From Gemmataceae bacterium (GTDB lineage: Bacteria > Planctomycetota > Planctomycetia > Gemmatales > Gemmataceae): DNA of 64,000 nucleotides. Location of the stretch: NCBI GenBank assembly GCA_901538445.1, contig LR594584.1:4495006-4559005 (forward strand), written 5' to 3'. Every line of letters begins with the position of its first letter. Position 1 is the stretch's first letter. Shown here in pieces: positions 41,850 to 49,835 of the stretch. The notes below the pieces were generated by a model. The model had not been told where the DNA came from. It searched no databases and saw only the letters and a list, made by a program, of their open reading frames with translations. A program made the position numbers and the translations under genes.

Positions 41850-42332
41850 ATGGGACTGACGATCCGCCCGGCGACCGCGGCCGACGAGGCCGTGCTGGTC
41901 GCGTACAACGCCGCCATCGCGCACGAGACCGAGCACAAGACCCTCGACCCGGCCGTGCTCGCGGCCGGCGTGCGGGCCGTGCTCGCCGACCCGGCCCGCG
42001 GGTTCTACACCGTCGCCGAGAACGACGCCGGCGAGGTGGTGGCGCAGATGATGGTCACGTTCGAGTGGAGCGACTGGCGGAACGGGTGGTTCTGGTGGGT
42101 CCAGAGCGTGTACGTCCGCCCGGACGCCCGCCGGCTCGGCGCGTTCCGCGCGCTGTACCGCGAGGCCCAGGCGCGGGCCGCCGCCGACCCGGGCGTGATC
42201 GGCATCCGGCTGTACGTCGAGCGGGACAACGCCAGGGCGCGAGCGACCTACCGGGCGCTGGGCATGGCGGAGACGACCTACGGCGTGATGGAGGAGTACC
42301 CACTGCCGGGGCGGACCAGCGCCGTGCGGTGA
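41850..42332 (+). CDS. GNAT-family N-acetyltransferase
   Basis: This 160-residue acetyltransferase has the start MGLTIRPATAADEAVLVAYN, the strand FYTVAENDAGEVVAQMMVTFEWSDW, motif A with WVQSVYVRPDARRLGAFRAL (the R/Q-x-x-G-x-G/A loop), and IGIRLYVERDNARARATYRA with the conserved 'N-x-x-A-x-x-Y-x-x-L-G' end. It transfers acetyl from acetyl-CoA to an unknown amine. Members of this subgroup are soluble. It is followed after 51 bases by hpnE in the same direction, which may be accidental. Start: ATG 41850, after an upstream GGAG. Confidence 0.92.
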   Translation: MGLTIRPATAADEAVLVAYNAAIAHETEHKTLDPAVLAAGVRAVLADPARGFYTVAENDAGEVVAQMMVTFEWSDWRNGWFWWVQSVYVRPDARRLGAFRALYREAQARAAADPGVIGIRLYVERDNARARATYRALGMAETTYGVMEEYPLPGRTSAVR

Positions 42333-42383
42333 CCGCCACATTCCGTAAGCTGGCGGGGTTCCCTTCGGGCCGAGGGCGGGTGC

Positions 42384-43751
42384 GTGGCGCGGGTTGCGGT
42401 CATCGGCGGTGGGCTGGCGGGGCTGGCGGCGGCGGCGGCGCTGGCGGCCCGCGGGTTCGGGGTCACGGTGGTCGAGTCGCGGCGGCGGCTCGGCGGCCGG
42501 GCGAGCTCGTTCCCCGACCCGGCGAGCGGTCAACTCGTCGACGCGTGCCAGCACGCGAGCATGGGGTGCTGCACGAACCTCGACCACTTCTTCGCCACGG
42601 TCGGCGTGTCCGGCCTGCTCGCCCGGCAGCCGAAGCTGAACTTCGTCACGCCGGACCGCCGGAAGAGCGTGTTCAAGGCCGACCCGTGGCCGGCCCCGCT
42701 CCACCTCGGCCGCGCGCTGCTCGGCGCGCACTACCTCACCCCCGCCGAGAAGGTCCGCGTCGGCCTCGGCTTCGCGGCGCTCCTGCGCGAGTCGCCCGAC
42801 GCCGACCCGCCGCTCAAGGACTGGCTCCTGCGGCACCACCAGACCGAGCGCACGATCGCACGCTTCTGGGGCGTCGTGCTGGTCAGCGCGCTGAACGAGA
42901 CGGTGGACCGGCTCGGGCTGAAGTACGCCCGCAAGGTGTTCGTCGACGGCTTCCTCCGGCACCGCGACGGGTTCGTCGTCCACCTGCCCACCGTGCCGCT
43001 CGGCCGGCTGTACAGCGACGAACTCCGCGGGTGGTTCGCCCGGCATGGGGTCGAGTTCCGCGAAGGCGTCGCCGTCCGCGACCTCGTCAGCACTCGGAGC
43101 GGCATCAGCCACCTCACAATGCGCGACGGCACCACTATCACCGCGGACTGGTACGTCCTCGCGGTGCCGTTCGAGCGGGTGCTCGACTTGCTCCCGGGCG
43201 AACTCGCCGCAGACCCGTACTTCGCGGGCGTCGCGAACCTGGAGCCGTCGCCGATCACGAGCGTCCACCTGTGGCTCGATCGACCCGTCACGCCGCTGCA
43301 ACACGCGGTGCTGGTCGATTGTCTGGGCCACTGGGTGTTCAACCGCGGCGAGGTCGCGCCCGGCGAGTTCTACCTCCAGGTGGTCATCAGCGCGACGCGC
43401 GACCTGAGCGCGCTGGGGAACGACGAGATCGGGTCGCGGGTCGCCGCCGAGCTGGGCCGGCTGTTCCCGGAGATGGCGCGTGCGAGGGTGCTTCGCTCGA
43501 AGGTCGTCACCGAGCGCACCGCGACGTTCAGCGCCGTCCCCGGCGTGGACCGGTGGCGGCCGCCGCAGGGGTCGCCGGTGCCGAACCTCGCGGTCGCGGG
43601 CGACTGGACCGCGACCGGCTGGCCCGCGACGATGGAAGGGGCCGTGCGCAGCGGCTACCTCGCGGCCGAGGCGATCCTGACGCGCGCCGGCCGCCCCGAG
43701 CGCGTCGTGCGCCCGGAGTTGTGGGAAGCGCGGTCGCCGGGCGAACCCTGA
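42384..43751 (+). CDS. hpnE: Hydroxysqualene dehydroxylase HpnE
   Basis: This 455-residue FAD-dependent oxidoreductase of hopanoid/squalene synthesis removes the hydroxyl of hydroxysqualene to give squalene in the HpnCDE route. An N-terminal dinucleotide-binding motif (AVIGGGLAGLAAAAALAARG) is followed by VVESRRRLGGRASSFPD. The HpnE mark DACQHASMGCCTNLDHFF comes next. The family's late motif near the C-terminus is AVAGDWTATGWPATMEGAVR. The GTG start at 42384 directly precedes the Rossmann motif. hpnC and hpnD are not in this window. The last four codons and stop lie in the left arm of a palindrome (43739-43805), so the C-terminal SPGEP may be repeat-derived. Confidence 0.9.
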   Translation: MARVAVIGGGLAGLAAAAALAARGFGVTVVESRRRLGGRASSFPDPASGQLVDACQHASMGCCTNLDHFFATVGVSGLLARQPKLNFVTPDRRKSVFKADPWPAPLHLGRALLGAHYLTPAEKVRVGLGFAALLRESPDADPPLKDWLLRHHQTERTIARFWGVVLVSALNETVDRLGLKYARKVFVDGFLRHRDGFVVHLPTVPLGRLYSDELRGWFARHGVEFREGVAVRDLVSTRSGISHLTMRDGTTITADWYVLAVPFERVLDLLPGELAADPYFAGVANLEPSPITSVHLWLDRPVTPLQHAVLVDCLGHWVFNRGEVAPGEFYLQVVISATRDLSALGNDEIGSRVAAELGRLFPEMARARVLRSKVVTERTATFSAVPGVDRWRPPQGSPVPNLAVAGDWTATGWPATMEGAVRSGYLAAEAILTRAGRPERVVRPELWEARSPGEP

Positions 43752-43805
43752 GCGTGAGCGAGGGGGTGAAGGCGCAACCCCCTCGCTCGCGCTCAGGGTT
43801 CGCCC
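43739..43805. repeat. Palindrome overlapping the 3' end of hpnE
   Basis: Arms 43739-43767 and 43777-43805 pair over about 29 bases with a 9-base loop and perhaps one mismatch. The stop codon TGA of hpnE lies inside the left arm, so the hairpin is part of its transcript and probably its terminator. The arm shares GCGAACCC with the small hairpin at 27131. Confidence 0.8.
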
Positions 43806-43846
43806 GGGAGCGATTCCTTTTCATTCCCCTCGCCCAACCGGCGCGG

Positions 43847-43852
43847 TACACT
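43847..43852 (+). promoter_or_regulatory. Possible -10 box (TACACT) before the DUF1501 gene
   Basis: TACACT is 57 bases before the ATG at 43909 and is identical to the presumed -10 of the shc gene (61249-61254). No good -35 is visible at 17 bases. The call is weak and rests on the shared hexamer and its position directly after the palindrome. Confidence 0.3.
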
Positions 43853-43908
43853 TCCCGTGTCGGTCCCGCCCACCTGCCTCCCGCCCACCCCCCGTCGGGC
43901 TCCTCGAC

Positions 43909-45285
43909 ATGCTCACCCTCCACTCAGGCCCCGCGAACCGCATCACCCGCCGCGCCGCGATCAAGGCCGGGTTCCTCGGCGTCGGCGGGCTCGGGCTCCC
44001 GGACTACCTCCGCGCGAAAGCGGCGCAGCCGGCGGCGCGCGGGAGCGGTCAGAAGTCGGTCATCCTCATCTGGCTCGACGGCGGGCCGAGCCAGCTCGAA
44101 ACGTTCGACCCGAAGCCCGACGCGCCGGCCGAGTTCCGCGGGCCGTTCGGCGTCCACAAGACCCGCACCCCGGGCGTGGTCGTCAGCGAGCTGATGCCGC
44201 ACCTCGCGACGCGGTTCGACAAGTTCTCGGTGGTCCGGTCGCTGCACCACGACAACGGCGACCACTTCGCCGCGGCCCACTGGATGACCACCGGCCGGTT
44301 CGGCGCGACCAGCGTGAACCAGTCGCAGAAGTTCCCGTCGGTCGGGTCGGTCGTTGCCCGAGTGAAGGGGACGCACACCCCCGGCCTGCCGGCGTACGTC
44401 GGGCTGCCCGCGGCCGAGACGGTGTACCTGTACCCCGGGTACATGGGCGCGGCGTACCTCGGCGGCGCGTACAACCCGTTCGACGCGGACCGCGACCACA
44501 AGTACATCGGCGCGTTCAGCGGGTACCGGGTGCGGACGCCGAAGTGGCTCTCGAGCCTCGCCGCGACGAAGGACGCCGCCGAGAACACCGCCGGGAAGAC
44601 GTCGCTGCTGCGGCAGTTCGACACGGTCCGCCGCGACATCGATCAGAGCGGCGCCATGTCGGTGATGGACAAGTACCAGCAGCAGGCGCTCGACCTGGTG
44701 CTCGGCAGCGAGGCGCGCGTCGCGTTCGACATCGACCGCGAAGACCCGAAGGCGATCGACCGGTACGGCCCGTCGCCGTGGGGCCAGTACGCGGCGATGG
44801 CCCGGCGCTTGGTCGAGGCCGGCGTGCCGTTCGTGACCGTGGACATGCCGCACTGGGACGACCACAGCAGCCTCGTGCAGTCGCACGCGCCGAAGATCCG
44901 CACCGTCGACCGCATCGTCTCGGCATTGCTCGACGACCTCGACGAGCGCGGCCTGCTGGAGAGCACCCTGGTGGTGGTGATGGGCGAGTTCGGCCGCACG
45001 CCGCGGATCAACACCGGCCAGCCGGGCATCCCGATCCCGGGCCGCGACCACTGGGGCAACGCGATCTCGGTGCTGGTCGCCGGGGGCGGCATCAGGCCGG
45101 GCGTCGTGGTCGGCAAGACGAACGACAAGGCCGAGCACCCGGTCGAACGCGCGCTCAAGCCCGAGGCGCTGCTGGCGACGATCTACCACCAACTCGGCAT
45201 CGACGCGAACGAGACGTTCAAGGACCACACCGGCCGCCCCGTGCCGATCGTGGACGACCCCACGCCGATCCGGGAGTTGGTCTGA
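43909..45285 (+). CDS. DUF1501 family protein, exported
   Basis: This 458-residue member of the DUF1501 family, a branch of the alkaline-phosphatase superfamily, is abundant in planctomycetes. An N-terminal leader with ITRRAAIKAGFLGVGGLGLP is Tat-like. The family marks are VILIWLDGGPSQLETFDPKP, VRSLHHDNGDHFAAAHWMTT, WGQYAAMARRLVEAGVPFVT, VVVMGEFGRTPRINTGQPG, and RDHWGNAISVLVAGGGIRPG. DUF1501 proteins are often encoded beside DUF1800 or cytochrome proteins; their role is unknown and no such partner is here. The next gene is a serine hydrolase, separated by a palindrome. Confidence 0.93.
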   Translation: MLTLHSGPANRITRRAAIKAGFLGVGGLGLPDYLRAKAAQPAARGSGQKSVILIWLDGGPSQLETFDPKPDAPAEFRGPFGVHKTRTPGVVVSELMPHLATRFDKFSVVRSLHHDNGDHFAAAHWMTTGRFGATSVNQSQKFPSVGSVVARVKGTHTPGLPAYVGLPAAETVYLYPGYMGAAYLGGAYNPFDADRDHKYIGAFSGYRVRTPKWLSSLAATKDAAENTAGKTSLLRQFDTVRRDIDQSGAMSVMDKYQQQALDLVLGSEARVAFDIDREDPKAIDRYGPSPWGQYAAMARRLVEAGVPFVTVDMPHWDDHSSLVQSHAPKIRTVDRIVSALLDDLDERGLLESTLVVVMGEFGRTPRINTGQPGIPIPGRDHWGNAISVLVAGGGIRPGVVVGKTNDKAEHPVERALKPEALLATIYHQLGIDANETFKDHTGRPVPIVDDPTPIRELV

Positions 45286-45288
45286 TTC

Positions 45289-45366
45289 TTGGCGAGCCGG
45301 GAGCGTCAGCGACCGGAGTTTGCGTTCAACAAGACCTCCGGTCGCTGACGCTCCCGGCTCGCCCAA
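45289..45366. repeat. Palindrome between DUF1501 and serine hydrolase genes
   Basis: The arms (45289-45318 and 45336-45366) pair over about 30 bases with one bulged C. The left arm starts 4 bases after the DUF1501 stop codon. The right arm ends at the purine-rich RBS (AAGAGG) of the next gene. It looks like a terminator or stabiliser between two co-directional genes. Confidence 0.78.
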
Positions 45367-45376
45367 GAGGATGAGT

Positions 45377-46654
45377 ATGCCTACGCGTCGCGAGTTCCTT
45401 GCCTCGTCTGCGGCGCTCGCCTTCCCGCGGGTCGCGCCGGCCGCCGACGTTGCAGTCACCGGGGCCGCCGACCCCGCACTCGCGCCGTTCGACGACCTGT
45501 TCACCACGTTCCTGAAGGAACACACCGTTCCGGGGGCCGGGGTCGCGGTCGCGCGGAACGGGAAGCTCATCTACGCCCGCGGGTTCGGCCTCGCGAACGT
45601 CGAGGCCAAACAACCCGTCGAACCGACCTCCGCGTTCCGGATCGCCAGCGTCTCGAAGCCGATTACGGCCGTCGGCGTGCTGCGGCTCGTCGATGCCGGG
45701 AAGGTGAAACTCGACGACCGCGTGATGAAGCACCTCAAGTTCGAGGTGCCGGCCGGGGGGCAGTTCGACAAGCGGTGGAACGACGTCACCGTGCGGCACT
45801 GCCTGCACCACACCGGCGGGTGGGACCGCGGGAAGAAGGGCGGGTTCGACCCGATCGGCACCCCGTGGAAGATCATGGACGCGCTCGGGCTCACGCGCGC
45901 CCCGACCCCCGACGACGTGGTGCGGTACATGCTCGGCAAGCCGCTCGACTTCGAGCCGGGCGAGAAGATGGTGTACTCGAACCTCGGCTATCTCGTGCTC
46001 GGCCGCGTCATCGAGGCGGTCACCGGCCAGAAGTACGAACCGTGGGTGCGGGCGAACGTGCTGAAGCCGGTCGGCGCGGCGGCGATGCACCTCGGCCGCG
46101 GGCTCCCCGAAGACCGGCCGAAGAGCGAGGTGCGGTACTACGACTCGAAGAAGCGGACCGCCGAGTGCCTGTACCCGCCGCGGGTCCGCGAGACCGTGCC
46201 GCTGCCCGACGGGGGCCAGAACGTCGAGAGCTTCGAGGCGCACGGCGGGTGGGTCGCGTCACCGGTCGATCTGCTGCGGTTCGCGTGCGCCTTCGACCAC
46301 GGCAAGAAGTCGCCGGTCCTGTCCGAGAGCGCCGTCACCGAGATGTGGGCGCGGCCCGACGGGCCCGCCGGCCGCGACGCCGAGGAGAAGCCGCAGGACG
46401 CCTACTACGGGTGCGGGTGGATGGTCCGCCCGGTCGGGAAGGCGGGCAGGGTGACCGCGTGGCACAACGGGCTCATCTCGGGCACCTCGACGCTGCTCGT
46501 CCGCCGCTCCGACGGGCTCAACTGGGCCGTGCTCTTCAACACCGACGCGACCGCGAAGGGCGAGCAACCCGCGTCCCTCATCGACGGCCCGATGCACGCC
46601 GCCGCCGCCGCCGTGAAGACGTGGCCCGACACCGACCTGTTCGAGAAGTACTGA
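45377..46654 (+). CDS. Serine hydrolase, beta-lactamase (class C-like) family, exported
   Basis: This 425-residue protein has a short Tat-like leader (TRREFLASSAALAF) and the beta-lactamase/esterase family fold. It shows FRIASVSKPITAVGVLRLVD (the SxxK motif, S-V-S-K), YSNLGYLVLGRVIEAVTG (the Y-x-N motif), and late WHNGLISGTSTLLV (the H/K-x-G motif as HNG). These three give the acyl-enzyme machinery of penicillin-binding or esterase-type enzymes; the family is broad and antibiotic hydrolysis is not implied. The ATG at 45377 is chosen because AAGAGG is 6 bases upstream. It is the second of two co-directional genes. Confidence 0.9.
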   Translation: MPTRREFLASSAALAFPRVAPAADVAVTGAADPALAPFDDLFTTFLKEHTVPGAGVAVARNGKLIYARGFGLANVEAKQPVEPTSAFRIASVSKPITAVGVLRLVDAGKVKLDDRVMKHLKFEVPAGGQFDKRWNDVTVRHCLHHTGGWDRGKKGGFDPIGTPWKIMDALGLTRAPTPDDVVRYMLGKPLDFEPGEKMVYSNLGYLVLGRVIEAVTGQKYEPWVRANVLKPVGAAAMHLGRGLPEDRPKSEVRYYDSKKRTAECLYPPRVRETVPLPDGGQNVESFEAHGGWVASPVDLLRFACAFDHGKKSPVLSESAVTEMWARPDGPAGRDAEEKPQDAYYGCGWMVRPVGKAGRVTAWHNGLISGTSTLLVRRSDGLNWAVLFNTDATAKGEQPASLIDGPMHAAAAAVKTWPDTDLFEKY

Positions 46655-46678
46655 TGCCAGGTCTTGTTGACTGCTCAC

Positions 46679-46747
46679 TGTAGCCGGCCTCTGTGAGGCC
46701 GGGCCTGTGCGAGTCCCACAGCACCGGCCTCACAGAGGCCGGCTACA
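46679..46747. repeat. Perfect 24-base-arm palindrome after the serine hydrolase gene
   Basis: Arms 46679-46702 and 46724-46747 are exactly complementary with a loop of about 21 bases. It lies 25 bases after the stop codon. The stem reads TGTAGCCGGCCTCTGTGAGG and so on. It is probably a terminator and begins a 425-base gap (46655-47079) that has no gene. Confidence 0.78.
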
Positions 46748-46850
46748 GAACGGATACAAACCACCGCGATGGGCGAGGTGTTGGTGTTGTCTGCGACGAT
46801 CCTCGATAGCGGTGCGAGTGGGTGAGCGAAGCGAAGGCACAGGTGCCCAA

Positions 46851-46909
46851 CCTCGCCCCGGCTCTGCGGGGAGAGGTCGCGACGAGTCTTCGAGTCGCGG
46901 GTGAGGGGC
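46851..46909. repeat. Single copy of the GAGAGGTCGC / GGGTGAGGGG repeat
   Basis: This carries one unit of the family seen at 31793-31977 and 51167-51445, with GCGGGGAGAGGTCGCGACGA and the following CGAGTCGCGGGTGAGGGG. The central GACGAGTCTTCGAGTCG is itself nearly palindromic. It has no inverted partner nearby. Other DNA in the 46655-47079 gap is unremarkable apart from this unit and the palindrome at 46679-46747. Confidence 0.65.
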
Positions 46910-47079
46910 ACCACCTCCAGAACACACCAACCGCCTGAACCCGCGCCCTGCCTTCGCGCGGGAATAATTCCCGCCGCCGCGCATCGTCACTTTTGTTTAC
47001 CTCTCGCCCGCCCCCGAACCACGCTTTTGTGTTGTTCAATCTCACCCGCCCCGCGGCACCCAGCGGAAGGACACCCCCA

Positions 47080-48594
47080 ATGCAGGACACGGTTTTCGGA
47101 ATGCTCGCCGGCGGCGCGGCCCTCGGCCTCCTCGCCACCATGTGGTCGAAGATCAAGGGGTTCGCGTGGCGGTTCGTCGGCATGTTCGTCCAGCGGGTCG
47201 AGATCCCGACCGAGGCCGGGCACGACGCGGTCGTCGCGTACCTGATCGCCAACTTCAAGCGGTCCCGGAACTACGACAAGATGTACGGCGCGAGCTGGGA
47301 GTACCAGCGCGACGGCCGGTACGGGCTCGTCCCCTACGAGATGTTCGGGAACCGGCTCCTGATCCTCTGGAACGGCTGGTTCCCGTTCCTGTTCACCAAC
47401 CAAGTCGAGAGCAAGGCGGCCAGCGGCAAGGGGACCCCCGACGGCTCGGCGGCCGGCATGAAGGTGTACTCGACCGTCACGTTCCTCCGCGGCACGCTCG
47501 ACATGGAGGACGTGCTCCGCAGGGCGTGCGCCGCCCGGAACAACGTCTCGTGGGCGGTCGAGGACGAGCAGACCGCGACGAAGAACCGGTTCTGCATCCA
47601 CCACGTCCCGGCCCGCGGCGACGGCAACAGCGACTACACCGGCAGCAGCGACGGGCTCGCGTGGTACCAGCAGGGGAACTACCGGCTCCTGTCGCACGCG
47701 CCCGACCAGCTCGGCAAGGCCCGAACCAACAACGGCAAGGCGCTCGACAACCTCATCTTCCCGCAGCGCGTGAAGGCGCTCATCAGCGAGATCGAGCTGT
47801 GGAGGAAGAGTAAGGACTGGTACGCCGAGAAGGGGATCGCGTGGAAGCGCGGGTGGCTCCTGTACGGCCCGCCCGGCACTGGGAAGACGGCCGTCGCACG
47901 CGCGTTCGCCGAAGACCTGAACATGCCGATCTACGTCTACAACCTCGCGGAGATGGGGAACCACGAGCTGATGAAGGCGTGGACCGAGATGCAGACGAAC
48001 ACCCCGTGCATCGCGCTCATCGAGGACATCGACAACGTGTTCCACGGCCGCGAGAACGTCGCCCGGCGGCACAGCCTGTTCCCGATGATGGTGCCCGAGA
48101 AGCGCGACGGCGACGGCGGCGACAAGCCCGGCCGCGGGCCGCTCGCGCCGCTCACGTTCGACTGCCTTCTGAACTGCCTCGACGGGGTCGAGCGGGCCGA
48201 CGGGATCTTCACCATCATCACCACCAACGACCTGACCAAGATCGACCCGGCGCTTGGGCTCCCGCGGACGCTCCCCGACGGCGCGACCGAGTTCATCAGC
48301 ACCCGCCCCGGGCGGATCGACAAGGCCGTCGAGCTGACCTACATGGAGGCGGCCGACAAGAAGCGGATGGCGGCCCGCATCCTCGGGGCGTACGAGCCGG
48401 AGCACCTGGAGATGGTCGCGTTCGTCGAAAAGTTCCAGGACCTGCAGGAGACCCCGGCGCAGTTCCAGGAGCGGTGCGCGCAGGTGGCGCTGAAGTGCTT
48501 CTGGCGCGACAGCGCCGCGCCGAAGGCGTGGCCCGAACTCGGCGACGGGATCTTCTCCGACCTCGCTCGCCGCATGATGACCGGGGAGCGGTGA
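47080..48594 (+). CDS. BCS1-like membrane-anchored AAA ATPase
   Basis: This 504-residue protein resembles mitochondrial BCS1: an N-terminal membrane helix (about 5-22, VFGMLAGGAALGLLATM), a middle 'BCS1_N-like' region (about 60-240, EYQRDGRYGLVPYEMFGN and so on) and a C-terminal AAA domain. Walker A is GPPGTGKTAVARAFA starting at residue 263, Walker B is CIALIEDIDNVFHG, and an ISTRPGRIDKAVELTY stretch carries the arginine-finger region. In mitochondria BCS1 moves folded Rieske protein across the membrane; bacterial homologues are of unknown role. An insertion with a glycine/aspartate run (RDGDGGDKPGRG) separates the Walker B and sensor regions. ATG 47080 is preceded by GGAAGG. Confidence 0.88.
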   Translation: MQDTVFGMLAGGAALGLLATMWSKIKGFAWRFVGMFVQRVEIPTEAGHDAVVAYLIANFKRSRNYDKMYGASWEYQRDGRYGLVPYEMFGNRLLILWNGWFPFLFTNQVESKAASGKGTPDGSAAGMKVYSTVTFLRGTLDMEDVLRRACAARNNVSWAVEDEQTATKNRFCIHHVPARGDGNSDYTGSSDGLAWYQQGNYRLLSHAPDQLGKARTNNGKALDNLIFPQRVKALISEIELWRKSKDWYAEKGIAWKRGWLLYGPPGTGKTAVARAFAEDLNMPIYVYNLAEMGNHELMKAWTEMQTNTPCIALIEDIDNVFHGRENVARRHSLFPMMVPEKRDGDGGDKPGRGPLAPLTFDCLLNCLDGVERADGIFTIITTNDLTKIDPALGLPRTLPDGATEFISTRPGRIDKAVELTYMEAADKKRMAARILGAYEPEHLEMVAFVEKFQDLQETPAQFQERCAQVALKCFWRDSAAPKAWPELGDGIFSDLARRMMTGER

Positions 48595-48607
48595 TCGAGA
48601 AGAGAGT

Positions 48608-48774
48608 GATCCACAGATTTCGCAGAAGACACAGATTTTCAGACACAGAGGACAGAGGACAGAGGACAGAGGACAGAGGACAGAGGACAGAGGAGCGTAC
48701 CTCCGGTCTTCGACTGATCTCTGGCTTCTGTCCTCTGGTTCTTAATCTGTGTCCATCTGCGTAATCTGCGGATC
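48608..48774. repeat. Nested inverted repeat: 9-base outer arms and seven exact CAGAGGA 7-mers
   Basis: The outer arms (48608-48637 and 48744-48774) pair and show CAGA at 9-base steps. Between them, CAGAGGA occurs seven times exactly in tandem (48646-48694), followed by a shorter inverse stretch with TGTCCTCTGG (48729-48738). It lies between the BCS1 gene end and the desaturase gene end and overlaps the desaturase stop codon. It is likely to form a large hairpin and end transcription from both sides. Confidence 0.85.
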
Positions 48775-49678
48775 AAACTGTCTTCTGGATCAGGTTCTTC
48801 GCGAGCGCCTTGGGGGTCGGTTCGCGGATGTCCCACACGAGACCCACGAACCCGAGCGTGCGGATCACGTAGTAGCTCACGTCCACCTCCCACCACTTGA
48901 ACCCCTGGCGGGCGCAGCTCTGGTAGTGGTGGTGGTTGTTGTGCCAGCCCTCGCCGAGGGTGAGGATCGCGGCCCACCAGCAGTTCTTGCTGTGGTCGGT
49001 CGTGTTGTACCGCCGGGTACCGAACAGGTGGCACGCCGAGTTCACCAGGAACGTCCCGTGGTACAGCAGGATCGTGCTGACCAGGAACCCCCACACGAGC
49101 CCGCTCATGCCGTCGATCGCGTAGCACGCGGCCGCGAGGAGCAGCCCCGGCACCCAGGTGAGGTACGAGTCGAGCGCCCGCAGCTCGGGGAACCGGGCGA
49201 AGTCCTGCATCGTGTCCTTCGGCGCGTTCCGCGACTTGCTGCTGATCACCCAGCCGACGTGCGCCCACCACACCGACTTCTTGATCGGCGAGTGCGGGTC
49301 CTCGTCCTGGTCCGAGTGCTTGTGGTGGTGCCGGTGGTGCCCGGCCCACCACAGCGGCCCCTTCTGCATCGCCGAGCACCCGAGCCACGCCAGGACGAAC
49401 TGGAACCACCGGCTCGTCTTGTAGGTGCGGTGGGCGAAGTACCGGTGGTACACCCCGGTGATGCCGAACATCCGGGCGACGTACAGGCCGACGCACAGTG
49501 CCGCCGACGTCCACGTCAGCGGCACGAAGAACGGCGCGACCACCGCGGCCACGTGGAGCAGGATGAACGGGACCGGCTTCAGGACGCGCTGGATCCGGCT
49601 GACGTTCGGGGCGGGTGGTAGGGTGATGTTGGGGAGCGCGGGGAGCACTCCCGAGGGTGCTGCGGTCGAAATGGCCAA
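48773..49678 (-). CDS. Acyl-CoA / fatty acid desaturase (delta-9 type)
   Basis: This 301-residue integral membrane di-iron desaturase has the three histidine boxes in order: HRYFAHRTYK, HHRHHHKHSD and GEGWHNNHHHYQS. Hydrophobic segments of about four helices flank them. It introduces a cis double bond into acyl chains, using O2 and an electron donor, and so adjusts membrane fluidity. No ferredoxin or rubredoxin gene is adjacent. Start: ATG 49678. Its stop codon lies at the end of the repeat at 48608-48774, so the last codons come close to the repeat arm. The divergent neighbour is the SRPBCC gene. Confidence 0.93.
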   Translation of the reverse strand: MAISTAAPSGVLPALPNITLPPAPNVSRIQRVLKPVPFILLHVAAVVAPFFVPLTWTSAALCVGLYVARMFGITGVYHRYFAHRTYKTSRWFQFVLAWLGCSAMQKGPLWWAGHHRHHHKHSDQDEDPHSPIKKSVWWAHVGWVISSKSRNAPKDTMQDFARFPELRALDSYLTWVPGLLLAAACYAIDGMSGLVWGFLVSTILLYHGTFLVNSACHLFGTRRYNTTDHSKNCWWAAILTLGEGWHNNHHHYQSCARQGFKWWEVDVSYYVIRTLGFVGLVWDIREPTPKALAKNLIQKTV

Positions 49679-49786
49679 CTCCGTAGATAGCGGTCCGATG
49701 GGCGAACCGGGACAAACCGTCCCCTAATAGGATAGGACCGGCGACGCGGGAATGCTCGCCAGAAATTCGCCCCCCTGCAAGCCCGG

Positions 49787-49792
49787 TATAAT
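49787..49792 (+). promoter_or_regulatory. Perfect TATAAT -10 box before the SRPBCC/CoxG gene
   Basis: TATAAT stands 44 bases before the ATG at 49836, rare in DNA this GC-rich. The upstream region is AT-richer (AGAAATTCGC at 49761) but has no clear TTGACA. It is likely the promoter of the CoxG-like gene. Confidence 0.5.
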
Positions 49793-49835
49793 GGGGAACC
49801 CGCCCGGCGGCCGGGCGAGGTTCCCGGAGCTGCCC

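Noticed and set aside
45377-46654. Antibiotic-resistance beta-lactamase
   Set aside because: The SxxK family includes esterases and peptidases; nothing specific to class C beta-lactamases was found, and the exported protein sits beside a DUF1501 gene.
48646-48694. CRISPR-like array from the CAGAGGA repeats
   Set aside because: Units are 7 bases long, directly adjacent and without spacers.
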